Source of the DNA: Marinimicrococcus sp033875255
GTDB lineage: Bacteria > Pseudomonadota > Alphaproteobacteria > Geminicoccales > Geminicoccaceae
Direction: 5' to 3'
DNA: 60,710 bases
NCBI GenBank assembly: GCA_033875255.1
Contig: JAWZSN010000030.1
Location: 1-60,710, forward strand
Part shown: one piece after another, positions 17,550 through 26,707 of the stretch
Layout: each line of letters begins with the position of its first letter
Position numbering within the stretch: position 1 is the first letter of the stretch
The notes under the pieces: model-generated
Databases searched by the model: none
What the model saw: only the letters and a program-made list of their open reading frames with translations
Told to the model about the DNA's origin: nothing
Position numbers and translations under genes: made by a program

Positions 17550-18725
17550 TCAGGCGAAGAGGGCGTCGCTGGAAAGCGGCGGCGCGAGGCGCACCGGCAG
17601 GTCGCCGGCCATCGTCTCGCCGGGCTCGCAGCCTTCGCGGCCGATCAGGGTCATGGCGGTGAGACCGGCGGCGTGCAGCCTGCGGGCGAGCTTTGCCGCA
17701 CCGGCCGGGCTGGCGGGGCCGTCACCCTCCATGGCGCCAATAGCCACCAACCCCTCCGGGCGCTCGAGGATCAAGGGTGCCGCGGCCAGCATCTCGGTCA
17801 CCGCGGGCGTGCAGCGCGCCCAGCGCACGAGAATGTCGCGGTTGAGCCAGCGTTTGTGGCCGAGGACGGCGCCCCACAGATGCTTGCTGCGCAGGATCCC
17901 GTCGGTGAGCCAGGGCATGGTGCCGCCGAAGTCGACGGTATCCAGGCCGCAGGCCTCGGCGTTTTCGAGGCCGGCGAGCCGCACCGCCACATGGAAGCCC
18001 GCATCGCGCGCCTCCTGCGGGTCGAGCACCGTGCCGAGGCTCAAGAGCCGCAGCGCGCCGCCGCCACGCTCCACCAGCACGCCACCGACGACCCGGCCGC
18101 GCTGCTCGATCCACAAGAGCCCGCCTCTGGCGAGGCGGCGCCGCAGCCGCGTCGGATCCCGCACGACCGCCGCCTCGCCGAAGCTACGCTCGGCGAAGGG
18201 CACGTACATCTGCGCATAGAAGCGCTCGAACGCGCCTTCCTCGGTGGCCTCGCGCCAGGCGAGACCTGCCGTCTCGATGCGGCCCACCGAGCTGCGCACC
18301 GACTTGCTCAGGTGCAGGCGCCGGCGCATCTCGAGCGTCGTGACGCGCTGCCCGATGACCTCGGGCAGCCGCAGCTGGCCAGCAGCCGCCAAGTGCCGCC
18401 CGACGAGCCGCGGCACCCGCGCCAGGACCATGTCAGTCCCCGGCGCGCGCAATCCGCGGGCGGCCGCGATCGTCGCCCTGGTCCCGACTGTCTCGACCTG
18501 TCGCCCATGCGGCATGACCCGCTGCAGCCAGAGATCGATGGTCTTGGAGGCGCCGGCGACGAGCACGGTGGCCGGCCGGCCGGCTGGCGTGAGCCCGCTG
18601 ACCCGGCGCAGCGGCAGCCGCCGCTCGGCCAGCGGGGCAAGGACATAGCGGCCAGCGCTCGCCGCCGCCTCCCAGGGGCCGTCGACCCGCGCGCGGAGCG
18701 CGTCGAGCGATGCCACTACACTCAC
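17550..18725 (-). CDS. FemAB/GNAT-like acyltransferase, paralogue 1
   Basis: A 391-residue protein; last gene of a five-gene envelope cluster. The GTG start at 18725 overlaps the upstream TGA (GTGA). The C-terminal half has the look of a FemAB/GNAT fold: SVRSSVGRIETAGLAW, FYAQMYVPFAERSFGE, a glycine-rich strand GLDTVDFGGTMPWL, and the motif SKHLWGA. The same landmarks occur in the neighbour upstream, so the pair arose by tandem duplication. FemAB-type enzymes attach amino acids or acyl groups to cell-wall or surface sugars; the substrate here is unknown. The N-terminal half (about 1-150) is more divergent between the two. Confidence 0.75.
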   Translation of the reverse strand: MSVVASLDALRARVDGPWEAAASAGRYVLAPLAERRLPLRRVSGLTPAGRPATVLVAGASKTIDLWLQRVMPHGRQVETVGTRATIAAARGLRAPGTDMVLARVPRLVGRHLAAAGQLRLPEVIGQRVTTLEMRRRLHLSKSVRSSVGRIETAGLAWREATEEGAFERFYAQMYVPFAERSFGEAAVVRDPTRLRRRLARGGLLWIEQRGRVVGGVLVERGGGALRLLSLGTVLDPQEARDAGFHVAVRLAGLENAEACGLDTVDFGGTMPWLTDGILRSKHLWGAVLGHKRWLNRDILVRWARCTPAVTEMLAAAPLILERPEGLVAIGAMEGDGPASPAGAAKLARRLHAAGLTAMTLIGREGCEPGETMAGDLPVRLAPPLSSDALFA

Positions 18726-19837
18726 GAGCCGTTCTCCAGCCGCTCGAGCAACCCGGCGGATGTCGGACCGTCGCTGCCTCGCTTTAGCACCAGCAGGGTA
18801 TCGAGGCCCGCCGCAGCGAGCCGGCGACGGGCGGCATCCCCCGTCTCTTGCTCGCGCGGCACGACCACGGCGGCGAGCCCGTCGTCCAGCCGCACCACCG
18901 GCGCCAGGTCCGCGAGGAAGCCCGCTACCGCCGGGCTCCAGCGCCGCCAGCCGAGGAGCAGCTCGTGATCGGCCCGTCCGCGCTCGACCAGCGCCGCCCC
19001 CCACAGGCGCTTGCTCTGCAGCACCGGATCGCTCAGCGAGGGCAGGCTGCCCCCGAGATTGACGAATGGTCTGCCGCAGCGCCGCGCCAGCTCCACGGCG
19101 AAGAAGGTGGTGGCGGCAAGCGCGCCGGTGGCCCGCGCCGCGGCGCCGACGCCGGGCGCGCCGATCGCCACGCAGTGGATCTCCTGCGGCGCCAGCTCGA
19201 CGAGCTGGGCGGCGACCAGCTCCCGGTCCCGCCACACGAGCTGCAGCCCGCCGCGCCGGAAGCGCAAACGCAGGCTTGCCGCACTGCGCGGCACGCTGCT
19301 CTCGCCAAACTGCGCCCGGGCGAGCGGCAGGTACATCTCGCGATAGAAGCGGTCGAACTGCCGCGGATCGGTCTCGAAGGTCCAGCTCAGCCGGCTGTTC
19401 TCGATCCGCCTGAGGTTGGAGCGCACCGAGCGCGCCGCCCGGCCGCGCGGCCAGCCCTCCCCTTCCGGCGGCACGGCAAGCCTCGCGTCCACGAGCTCGG
19501 GCAGGCGCAGCAGCGCCCGTCCGCCCACGCGCCCGGCAGCCCGCCGCGGCAGTCGGGCCAGTACCAGGTCCGCCATCGCCGCCCGGTCGACCAGACAGTC
19601 GGCAAGACGCCCCATCGACGTCGGCGGCAGCGGCTCCACGCGCCAGTCGACGCCGCTGCGGCGCAGCACGTAGTCGAGAGACGGCCCCGCACCCGCCACG
19701 ACGAGGCGCAGCCCATCGGCAGTGCAGCAGCGCAAGCCGACCGGCTGCCAGGGCACGCTGCCGAGCATGCCGCGCAGCGCCAGCAGCGCCGCCGTGGGAT
19801 CCAACCGTGGGCGGCCTGGCACAGCGGCCTCAGCCAT
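18722..19837 (-). CDS. FemAB/GNAT-like acyltransferase, paralogue 2
   Basis: A 371-residue protein from ATG 19837, overlapping the glycosyltransferase stop by 8 bp. It shares with paralogue 1 the blocks SVRSNLRRIENSRLSW, FYREMYLPLARAQFGESS, RPFVNLGGSLPSLSD and SKRLWGA, in the same order and spacing. Sequence identity outside these blocks is modest, suggesting an old duplication with separate substrates. The overlap on both sides shows it is co-translated with the glycosyltransferase and paralogue 1. Confidence 0.75.
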   Translation of the reverse strand: MAEAAVPGRPRLDPTAALLALRGMLGSVPWQPVGLRCCTADGLRLVVAGAGPSLDYVLRRSGVDWRVEPLPPTSMGRLADCLVDRAAMADLVLARLPRRAAGRVGGRALLRLPELVDARLAVPPEGEGWPRGRAARSVRSNLRRIENSRLSWTFETDPRQFDRFYREMYLPLARAQFGESSVPRSAASLRLRFRRGGLQLVWRDRELVAAQLVELAPQEIHCVAIGAPGVGAAARATGALAATTFFAVELARRCGRPFVNLGGSLPSLSDPVLQSKRLWGAALVERGRADHELLLGWRRWSPAVAGFLADLAPVVRLDDGLAAVVVPREQETGDAARRRLAAAGLDTLLVLKRGSDGPTSAGLLERLENGS

Positions 19838-20975
19838 GAAGGGTCGACCGGACGGCGGCCTGTTCCTGGCCGCGTGCGCCGAGGCAGCGCGCGAACAGCG
19901 CCGCGAACCGCCCGGCAACCTCGTCGGCACCGAAGCTGCGCGCCCTGCGCTGCGCCTCTCGACCCAGCTCCTGGCGGTGGGCCGGATCACGGCTGAGGGT
20001 CTCGATCGCCCGACCGAGCGCCGGAACGTCGCCCGCCGGCACCAGCCGGGCAGCGTTGCCCACGACCTCGGCACAGCCCTCCGCATCGGTGGAGACCACG
20101 GCGCAGCCCGCCGCCATGGCCTCGAGAAGAACCATCGGGAAGTTCTCGCGCAGCGAGGGCATGACGAACAGGCCGGCGCCGGCATAGAGCCCGGCAAGCT
20201 CCTCGCGCGGCACGAACCCCAGGAAGGAGGCACGGACGCCGGCCTTCGCGGCCTGGCGGCGAAGCTCCGGCAGCAGCGGGCCGTCGCCGGCCACCATCAG
20301 CTCCCAGTCGGTGTCGAGCGCGCCCATTGCCGCGATGAGGTGCTGCAGCCCCTTGCGCTCGACCAGCCGCGAGACGGCGAGGACCCGGCGGCCGCGCTCC
20401 GCGGCGACGCTGCGCGGCAGCTCGAACGGGTTGGGGAGAACCTCGACGTCGAGCCGCATCCGCTGGTCGAGCAGGCCCGCCAGAAACATCGACGGGCTGG
20501 TGACCGCCGCTGCGCCGGCGAGGATATGGCGCCAGGCGGGGGCGATCAGGCCGTGCAGAAAGGCGAACCGGTCCGGATTGTAGCCCGGCACGTCCGAGCC
20601 GTGCGCGGTGAGCACGTAGGGCAGGCCATGGCGGTGATGAAGTGCGGCGGCGACGGCCCCGGTCGGCACCACGAAGTGGCAGTGGCAGAGATCGTGCCGG
20701 TGGCGGGCCAGGAGCCCGGCCGCCTGGCGGTACATCGGCAGGACGAAGCTCACCTGCTCCACAGCGTTGCTGTAGTGGCGCCAGCGACGCAAGCCCGGGA
20801 CCCGGTGAACGCGGACGCCGCCAATCTCCTCCGTTGCCGGCAGGTCCGCCATGCCTGCCGTCACCACATCGATCGTATGACCGGCGCGCACCAGCGCCTC
20901 GCACAGAATGCGGCAGGCGGTGGCGCCGCCGCCGCCGACAGGCGGGTACTCGCAGGTCAGGGTCAAGAGCCGCAC
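19830..20975 (-). CDS. Glycosyltransferase, GT4 family
   Basis: A 381-residue GT-B glycosyltransferase. The GTG start at 20975 gives VRLLTLTCEYPPVGGGG, the N-terminal acceptor loop of GT4 enzymes. Later come LTAHGSDVPG, the donor-binding region SRLVERKGLQHLIAAM, VMPSLRENFPMVLLEAMAAG with the catalytic E(x7)E, and a C-terminal helix. It overlaps the ligase gene by 13 bp. It presumably transfers a nucleotide-activated sugar to a growing lipid-linked or surface glycan. Confidence 0.88.
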   Translation of the reverse strand: MRLLTLTCEYPPVGGGGATACRILCEALVRAGHTIDVVTAGMADLPATEEIGGVRVHRVPGLRRWRHYSNAVEQVSFVLPMYRQAAGLLARHRHDLCHCHFVVPTGAVAAALHHRHGLPYVLTAHGSDVPGYNPDRFAFLHGLIAPAWRHILAGAAAVTSPSMFLAGLLDQRMRLDVEVLPNPFELPRSVAAERGRRVLAVSRLVERKGLQHLIAAMGALDTDWELMVAGDGPLLPELRRQAAKAGVRASFLGFVPREELAGLYAGAGLFVMPSLRENFPMVLLEAMAAGCAVVSTDAEGCAEVVGNAARLVPAGDVPALGRAIETLSRDPAHRQELGREAQRRARSFGADEVAGRFAALFARCLGARGQEQAAVRSTLHG

Positions 20976-22225
20976 GCTGCCTCCTGACTGCCGATGCGGC
21001 ACTCGACGACGCGGAACTTCCGGCCCGGCGGCGGCTCGAGATCGGCACACCACTCGACGTCGATCCGCGCCTGCGCGCCGAGGACCGCCGCCAGTCCGGC
21101 CTTGACGGCGGCGTCGACGGACGGGCCGGCCCCCTGGGCACGAACCAGGAACTCCTCCGCCGAGCGCTGGATGATCTGGTAGCGCTCGAGCCCCGGCGTG
21201 TCCTCGATGGCAAGGGTCAGATGGTAGGGCGACAGGCTGCGGCCGCCGGGCAGCCGCACGCAATCGACCAGCCGACCCTCGATACGGGCGATGCGGGAGA
21301 AGCGACAGCCGCACGGACAGGGACCGGCATCCATCGGCATCGCCAGATCGCCCACCTCGTAGCGCAGCAGCGGCATGCCGTACTGCTCGAGAGGGGTGGT
21401 CACCAGCCGGCCGGCGCCACCGTCACCGCCCTCCAGCAACTCGACGATCGTGGTGTCATCGGCGAGATGATAGCCGGCATGGGCGGCGCATTCCCAGCCG
21501 ATCACGCCCGCCTCGGTGGTCCCGTAAATATCGTGGATCGCCGGCCCGAAGGCCTCGGTCAGCAGGGCCCGGCTATGGCCGTCCAGGGTCTCCGCCGTCG
21601 TGTAGACGGCCAGCGGGCGATGAGGTGCCACGCCCACCGCCCTCGCATGCTCGGCCACCTGGCGCAGGGGCGTCAGGAACCCGTAGAGAATGTCCGGCCG
21701 GAGCTCCTGGATCAGCCGCAGGAGCCGCTCGGGCTCCTCCTCGCTGGAGACCTGATGCCAGCGCATCCAGGCAGGCTGCTGCTTTTTGGGCAGGCCGCTG
21801 ATCACCAGCACCTTCCTGCCGAGCCGGTAGGGGCCTGCGGCCAGGGCGCGCACGAAGGCGGCCTTGCGCAGCCGTGCGAAATGCGGGTCGCGGAAGATCA
21901 TGAAGGGCCGACCCGACGACCCGCTGGTGCGGCCGCCCTCGAGCATGTCGCGGGCGAAGACGCTGCTGAGCCTGGCCTCCTCGCCGGCAGCCTGGAGCTC
22001 GGCCTTGGTGACCACGGGCAGGTGGCGAAGATCCTCCAGCGTGCGGATGTCCCCGGGCCGCAACCCCAGCTCGGCGAACCGCTGGCGGTAGAAGGGCACG
22101 CTCGCCGAGGCATGGGCCACCAGCGCCCGCAGCCGCTCCTCGCGATGCCGCCGCAGCCGCTCGGGCGACCAGTGCCGGGCGCGCTGGAGCCGCCAGTAGA
22201 GGGCCAGAAGGCGCGGCAGGCTCAT
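20963..22225 (-). CDS. CapK/PaaK-like adenylate-forming ligase
   Basis: A 420-residue protein of the phenylacetate-CoA ligase/CapK family, ATG 22225 (MSLPRLLALYWRLQ). The AMP-binding P-loop is GGRTSGSSGRPF, followed by YTTAETLDGHSR, DIYGTTEAGVIGWEC and LRYEVGDLA. A short Cys cluster, CPCGC, typical of CapK members follows. Homologues in surface polysaccharide loci are thought to activate a carboxylic acid for attachment to a glycan; the acid here is not known. The start overlaps the end of the pyruvyltransferase frame (ATGA). Confidence 0.87.
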   Translation of the reverse strand: MSLPRLLALYWRLQRARHWSPERLRRHREERLRALVAHASASVPFYRQRFAELGLRPGDIRTLEDLRHLPVVTKAELQAAGEEARLSSVFARDMLEGGRTSGSSGRPFMIFRDPHFARLRKAAFVRALAAGPYRLGRKVLVISGLPKKQQPAWMRWHQVSSEEEPERLLRLIQELRPDILYGFLTPLRQVAEHARAVGVAPHRPLAVYTTAETLDGHSRALLTEAFGPAIHDIYGTTEAGVIGWECAAHAGYHLADDTTIVELLEGGDGGAGRLVTTPLEQYGMPLLRYEVGDLAMPMDAGPCPCGCRFSRIARIEGRLVDCVRLPGGRSLSPYHLTLAIEDTPGLERYQIIQRSAEEFLVRAQGAGPSVDAAVKAGLAAVLGAQARIDVEWCADLEPPPGRKFRVVECRIGSQEAACGS

Positions 22226-23430
22226 TGCGGCGCCTCCCGGAGATCGCACCCCACCGGATCGCGCCTCGGCAGATCGCGCCTGAGCAGATCGCGATTGAAC
22301 GCGCGCACGGCGCCGCCCAATGCCTCCAGCCTCGCCGCCCGGACCGGCCCATGCGCGCGGGCGGTATCGAGCATTGCGCAGAGCTGACCGACAGCTTGCG
22401 CCGCGACGAACGCGGCCACGTCCAGCACCCGTTCGGGCTGGCCAAGCAGCTCGAAGAAGCCGTTGAATTTCTGGTTGTAGGCAAGGCCCACCACCGGCCG
22501 GCCCATAGCGGCGGCAAAGATCGCCGGATGCATGCGGCCCGCCAGCATCAGGTCGAGCTCGCCGCAGACCGCCTTGTAGAGCGCCGCATCATCGAGCCGC
22601 AGGACGTGAGCGTCGCTGCCCGACCGCATCCGCGCTCGGACCGCGGCCGCCACCCGGCTATCGCCCTCGTGCTCCAGATCGTAGGAGGGCAGGAAGAGAA
22701 CGCGGTACCCCTGCTCCGCCACCATCCGGTCGAGGCTTTCCGCCAGGAGCACCGCCAGGCGACGGGCCTCCGCCGCCTCGTTCGCCGCGTTTGCGCGAAA
22801 TCGGTAGGCGATCTTGTGGGGAACGAGCCGGCGGCGCGGCGGGAACCAGCGTCGCACCGCGACGCCGAGAAGCGGCCTTCCGTCGCGCGGCAGGCCGGCA
22901 GCGGCGAGTGCGGCAAGGGCCTCCTCGCGCGGCCGTGGCCGCAGCAACAGGGCAGGATCGGGCACAAGCTCCACGCTGCGGGAAGAAAGCGGCGCGGCAA
23001 CCGCCAGCGCCCGGGGGTCGCGCACCGAGACGCGTTCCATGCAGGCGAAGGCGAGGCGCGCAAAGAGGCGGCTCGAGGGAGCGGCGAGCGGTCCGACGCC
23101 CAGGGCATAGCCTGCCACCCGCGGCGCCAGCAGCCGCATCAGCAGCACGCGCAGCGCCCAGTAAGGCATCTTGACCAGGCTGTCGTCGTCCTGGAACAGG
23201 CCGCCGCCGCCGCACAGCACGAGGTCCGCGCGTCGCGCCGCGCGACAAAGCTTCAGCAGTCCCGCCGGCCCGCGCGGCAGCGGCTCGATCGCCGCCTGTC
23301 CGGATCGGCCGATGACCGCACTGATCGCCAGGCCCGGCACCAGCGCGTGCAGCTCGTCGACCATCGCCGTCAGGATGGCGCGGTCGCCCAGATTCCCGTC
23401 TGCGTCGCCTCCCAGCACAAGAACCCGCAT
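22222..23430 (-). CDS. Polysaccharide pyruvyl transferase family protein (CsaB/WcaK-like)
   Basis: A 402-residue enzyme predicted to transfer a pyruvyl ketal from phosphoenolpyruvate to a sugar. ATG 23430 begins MRVLVLGGDADGNLGDRAIL, the family's opening Rossmann motif. Others are DLVLCGGGGLFQDDDS and the C-terminal LAGRMHPAIFAAAMGRPVVG. First gene of the minus-strand cluster; promoter likely in the 158-bp gap shared with the divergent acyltransferase. Pyruvylation gives surface glycans a negative charge and often anchors S-layer proteins. Confidence 0.88.
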   Translation of the reverse strand: MRVLVLGGDADGNLGDRAILTAMVDELHALVPGLAISAVIGRSGQAAIEPLPRGPAGLLKLCRAARRADLVLCGGGGLFQDDDSLVKMPYWALRVLLMRLLAPRVAGYALGVGPLAAPSSRLFARLAFACMERVSVRDPRALAVAAPLSSRSVELVPDPALLLRPRPREEALAALAAAGLPRDGRPLLGVAVRRWFPPRRRLVPHKIAYRFRANAANEAAEARRLAVLLAESLDRMVAEQGYRVLFLPSYDLEHEGDSRVAAAVRARMRSGSDAHVLRLDDAALYKAVCGELDLMLAGRMHPAIFAAAMGRPVVGLAYNQKFNGFFELLGQPERVLDVAAFVAAQAVGQLCAMLDTARAHGPVRAARLEALGGAVRAFNRDLLRRDLPRRDPVGCDLREAPQ

Positions 23431-23588
23431 TATCACTCCGGTCGGCCGCCTTGGGGGTTGATGAAGCGGCTCGTTGGGCGGAAGATTCGCCAATGCGGGG
23501 GCTGCCGTCAGCGAGTTTACCGTGATGGCCGCATCATCGTGCGCCTCTAACCACTCAGGAAGGCGGTCATGCGTGGAACCTTCTCTCC

Positions 23589-24566
23589 ATGAGCGCGGTC
23601 AAGCCGCCGACCGGCTGGGCCGGCGACCGCTCCACCTCTCCATTGTGGAAGAAGAGCGACACGGTGCTTCTGCTTCGCCTGCCCGTGGCATTCGGCCTGT
23701 CCTGGATGCTGGCCCCGACAGCCTGGGACCGTCTCGCCGCCCGCGTCGCCCGCGGCCGCCGGGATCGGCAGCCCGAGCGGTTCGAACGACAGGTCAGGTG
23801 GTTGGACAGGATGCTGGACGGCAGGCTGGACGAGGCCGCGCTCGAGCAGGCGGTGTTCGGCCAGTCGGCCAACTTCCGGCTGCGCCAGCTCCAGATCCTG
23901 CGCGCGCACCGGCCCGGCCGGTGGCAGCCGCCGGTGCGCCTGGAGGGCGCCGAGCATGTGACCGCGGCGCTCGCAGCGGGGCGCGGGGCCATTCTCTGGG
24001 TCGCCTCCTTCGTCTTCTCCACGCTTCTCACCAAGCTCACCTGCCGGGCCGCGGGGCTCGAGGTGTCGCACCTCAGCCGCGCCTATCACGGCTACACCAG
24101 CAGCCGCCTCGGCTGCCGCCTGCTCAACCCGGTGCAGCGGCGGGCAGAGGACCGTTACCTCGCGGAGCGGATCGTCATCCCGCGCAACGGCGCACCGGTC
24201 GCGGCGATGCGTCAGCTCACCCAGCGGCTGCGCGAGAACCGGGTGGTCTCGATCACTGTGGACAGCGAGGGCACGACGCCGCTAGCCGCGCCGTTCTTCG
24301 CCGGCACGCTGCGACCTGCGAACGGCGCCCTCAAGCTCGCCGCCTCCTCGGGCGCGCCGTTGCTGCCGGTGGTCACGGTACGCCGCCCCGACGGTGTCTT
24401 CTACACCATCATCGGCAGCCCCCTGCCGGTCGAGCGGGGTCGCCCCGAGCAGGGCGCGCAGGCCTTGGCCCGGGCCTTGGAGCCGGCGGCCCTGGCACAT
24501 CCCGACCAGTTCTTCTGGCGGACGCCGACCATCCTCGGGCCGGAGGGGCCGTTTCCGACGAGCTAG
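23589..24566 (+). CDS. LpxL/HtrB-like lipid acyltransferase
   Basis: A 325-residue protein, divergent from the surface glycan genes. Similarity to lauroyl/myristoyl acyltransferases is seen in LAAGRGAILWVASFVFS (in place of the usual H-x4-D/E block region), the central ERIVIPRNGAP, VVSITVDSEG and the later LKLAASSGAPLLPVVTVR. The canonical HxxxxE/D acyltransferase motif is not obvious, so activity on lipid A itself is doubtful. It may acylate a different glycolipid. Its position suggests a share in the same pathway as the GT4/CapK/pyruvyltransferase cluster. Confidence 0.7.
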   Translation: MSAVKPPTGWAGDRSTSPLWKKSDTVLLLRLPVAFGLSWMLAPTAWDRLAARVARGRRDRQPERFERQVRWLDRMLDGRLDEAALEQAVFGQSANFRLRQLQILRAHRPGRWQPPVRLEGAEHVTAALAAGRGAILWVASFVFSTLLTKLTCRAAGLEVSHLSRAYHGYTSSRLGCRLLNPVQRRAEDRYLAERIVIPRNGAPVAAMRQLTQRLRENRVVSITVDSEGTTPLAAPFFAGTLRPANGALKLAASSGAPLLPVVTVRRPDGVFYTIIGSPLPVERGRPEQGAQALARALEPAALAHPDQFFWRTPTILGPEGPFPTS

Positions 24567-24845
24567 GGTAACGGGCACGGGGGCGAGGCCTCGGGCGGGT
24601 GCCAGGCGTCGCAAGGCGCTGCGCGGGGCTTTCGTTTCTCGTTTCCCCCAGTTGGCGGCGGTGAGGATCCGCCGCCGCCAGTCCCGAGAAGAAGAAAAGC
24701 CGGCCTCGCGCGGCCCTGCGCCGCCCTTTGACATCACCAGCCGCCTGCGAGCCGGGCAGAGTTCGCGCCGTTCCAAGCGCGGAGGAACTGGCCGGGGCGG
24801 CGCTCGTTACCGCCCATGCAGCCTCCTCACTCGCGGAGCCACGAC

Positions 24846-25535
24846 ATGGCGAAGAGACTCCTGATCGTTCTCACCTCCCACGACCGACTGGGCGATACCG
24901 GCCGCAAGACCGGCTTCTACTACGAGGAGATGGCCGTCCCCTACTGGATCTTCCGCGACGCCGGGCTTGAGGTCGACATCGCCTCGATCCGCGGCGGCCA
25001 TGCCCCGCACGACCCTGCCAGCCTCGAGGACGCCGAGGAGGTGCCCGAGGCGGTGCGACGCTTCCGCGACGACGAGGCGGCGATGCGGCAGATCGAGAAC
25101 ACCCTGCCGATCGATTCCGTGGACCCGCTCGACTATGACGCGGTGTACCTGCCGGGCGGGCACGGCACGATGTGGGACCTGCCTGACTGCCGGCCGCTGC
25201 GCACGGTGATCGAGACCGCGAGCCGCCAGGGCGCGGTCGTGGCGGCTGTCTGCCACGGTCCCGCCGGGCTCGTCGGCGCCACCGCCGCCGACGGCCGGCC
25301 GCTGGTGGCCGGGCGCAGCATCAACGCCTTCACCGATGAGGAGGAGAAGGCGATGGAGCTGGACGGGGTGGTGCCGTTCCTTCTGGAAAGCCGCCTGCGC
25401 AGCCTCGGGGCCGAGTTCGAGAAGTCGGGGCCGATGGAGTCTCACGTGGTCCGCGACGGCACGCTCATCACCGGCCAGAACCCGGCTTCCTCGAAGGCCA
25501 TCGGGCAGGCCATTCTCGAGGCCCTGCGGGAATAG
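24846..25535 (+). CDS. DJ-1/PfpI family protein (type 1 glutamine amidotransferase-like, Hsp31-like)
   Basis: A 229-residue member, ATG 24846 (MAKRLLIVLTSHDRLGDTGR). Nucleophile elbow VAAVCHGPAGLVG with the reactive Cys, and the acidic partner in TGFYYEEMAVPYW. The LPGGHGTMWDLPD block is typical of Hsp31-like glyoxalase III/deglycase enzymes. A glyoxal- or methylglyoxal-detoxifying role is therefore likely, unproven here. The 279 bp before it contain only a TTGACA hexamer (24728) as a possible -35 element. Confidence 0.88.
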   Translation: MAKRLLIVLTSHDRLGDTGRKTGFYYEEMAVPYWIFRDAGLEVDIASIRGGHAPHDPASLEDAEEVPEAVRRFRDDEAAMRQIENTLPIDSVDPLDYDAVYLPGGHGTMWDLPDCRPLRTVIETASRQGAVVAAVCHGPAGLVGATAADGRPLVAGRSINAFTDEEEKAMELDGVVPFLLESRLRSLGAEFEKSGPMESHVVRDGTLITGQNPASSKAIGQAILEALRE

Positions 25536-25587
25536 CGCCGAGACCTCCGGGCCGGCCTCCGGCGGTCTTCGCGGCTTGCCCACAGGA

Positions 25588-25646
25588 CAATCCACAGAGC
25601 CGCGAACAGGGCTGTCCCCCGCGCTGGGGATAACCCCTTTGTCAAG
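25588..25646 (+). repeat. DnaA-box-like repeat, copy 1
   Basis: About 59 bp holding CAATCCACA (25588), CGCTGGGGATAACC and TTTGTCAAGGG. An inverted, roughly three-quarters identical copy lies at 27263-27331. TGGGGATAA (25625-25633) is one base from the DnaA box TGTGGATAA. The two copies flank the YdjC and folK genes about 1-4 kb from the replication locus. Confidence 0.45.
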
Positions 25647-26547
25647 GGCCCGGGCCTGCCTCGTCGTCGGCGTCGGATTCGAGCGAGCGCAGATAGCGCT
25701 CGCGGAGCTCGCGAAAGCCCGCGAGCTGGATGCCTTCGGCAACGGCAAGCTCTGCGAGGGCTGGATCGGCGCAGGCACGCCAGGCAGCGATGCGGGCCTC
25801 GGCCCGCTCGGGCGCGACCAGCTCGATGTCGCCGGGTGCGCTGCAGTGCAGCGCCAGGAAGGTCGTGCCGCGCGAGAGGCCGGCGACGAGCCGGCCGAGC
25901 TCGGCCGCGACGTCGGGCGCGTCGGCTGCCGGCGCCAGCTCGAGCCGGTCCACGAACAGCGCCTGCGATCCCTCGAGCCGGGCGATCCATGGCGCGTAGT
26001 GCTCGGGGGTCGAGCCGCCCAGGCGCAACGTCGCGAGAAACGCCTCGATGGCGCGCGGCAAAAGAATGGGCAATCGATATTCCTCGCCCAGCCGCACATA
26101 GGTCTCGATCAGCTCGGGAACGAGCGCCGCGCCCATATGGGCGTCAAGATGGGTGGGGTCGAGGCCGCTGTCGCGCGCCGTCTCGATCTGCGCGCGCAGT
26201 TCCTCCTCGACCGCCAGCGGATCCATCCGCGCGCGCAGCTCCGGCACCGAGCGCCACATGTAGCCGTCCGCGTCGACGAGGCCGGTGGTGCGCGAGACGC
26301 CGGTCAGCGGGCGCCAGCGATAGCCGCGCCATTCGCTGGTGAGGGTGAGGTGGACGCCCAGATCGAGATCGCCCCGCGCCGCGGCGGTCTCGGCTATCTC
26401 GGGAAACCACGGGCACGGCACCATCACCGAGCCGCAGGTAACGAAGCCGCGGCCCAGAAGGTCGTGCGCGGCTCGGTTGACGCCGTGGCACATTCCGACA
26501 TCGTCGAGATGGGCGATGAGAACCCGCTTGCCGGGCACCGAGCTCAT
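25642..26547 (-). CDS. YdjC/ChbG-family carbohydrate deacetylase
   Basis: A 301-residue metal-dependent deacetylase. From ATG 26547 it reads VPGKRVLIAHLDDVGMCHG, with the metal-binding Asp pair. Further ligands are in LGVHLTLTSEW and THLDAHMG. Characterised relatives remove an acetyl group from chito-oligosaccharides (ChbG) or act in hopanoid glycolipid synthesis (HpnK). With the surface-sugar cluster close by, a role in modifying a glycan or glycolipid is possible. Unlinked to folK by direction of spacing (160 bp). Confidence 0.87.
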   Translation of the reverse strand: MSSVPGKRVLIAHLDDVGMCHGVNRAAHDLLGRGFVTCGSVMVPCPWFPEIAETAAARGDLDLGVHLTLTSEWRGYRWRPLTGVSRTTGLVDADGYMWRSVPELRARMDPLAVEEELRAQIETARDSGLDPTHLDAHMGAALVPELIETYVRLGEEYRLPILLPRAIEAFLATLRLGGSTPEHYAPWIARLEGSQALFVDRLELAPAADAPDVAAELGRLVAGLSRGTTFLALHCSAPGDIELVAPERAEARIAAWRACADPALAELAVAEGIQLAGFRELRERYLRSLESDADDEAGPGP

Positions 26548-26707
26548 GATTGCCGCCCGTGCCCGTCGCGGATGTCGATAATCGCCATGAAGGCGCCTCC
26601 TCTTTTCCCGGCCTTTGCCTAGCACGGGCCGGGAGAAGGAGGCCGGGAATCGCCGCAAGAGGGTCCGCGAGTATCGGTGCCCGAGCAGGCGGCGAGCGGG
26701 CGGGGCC

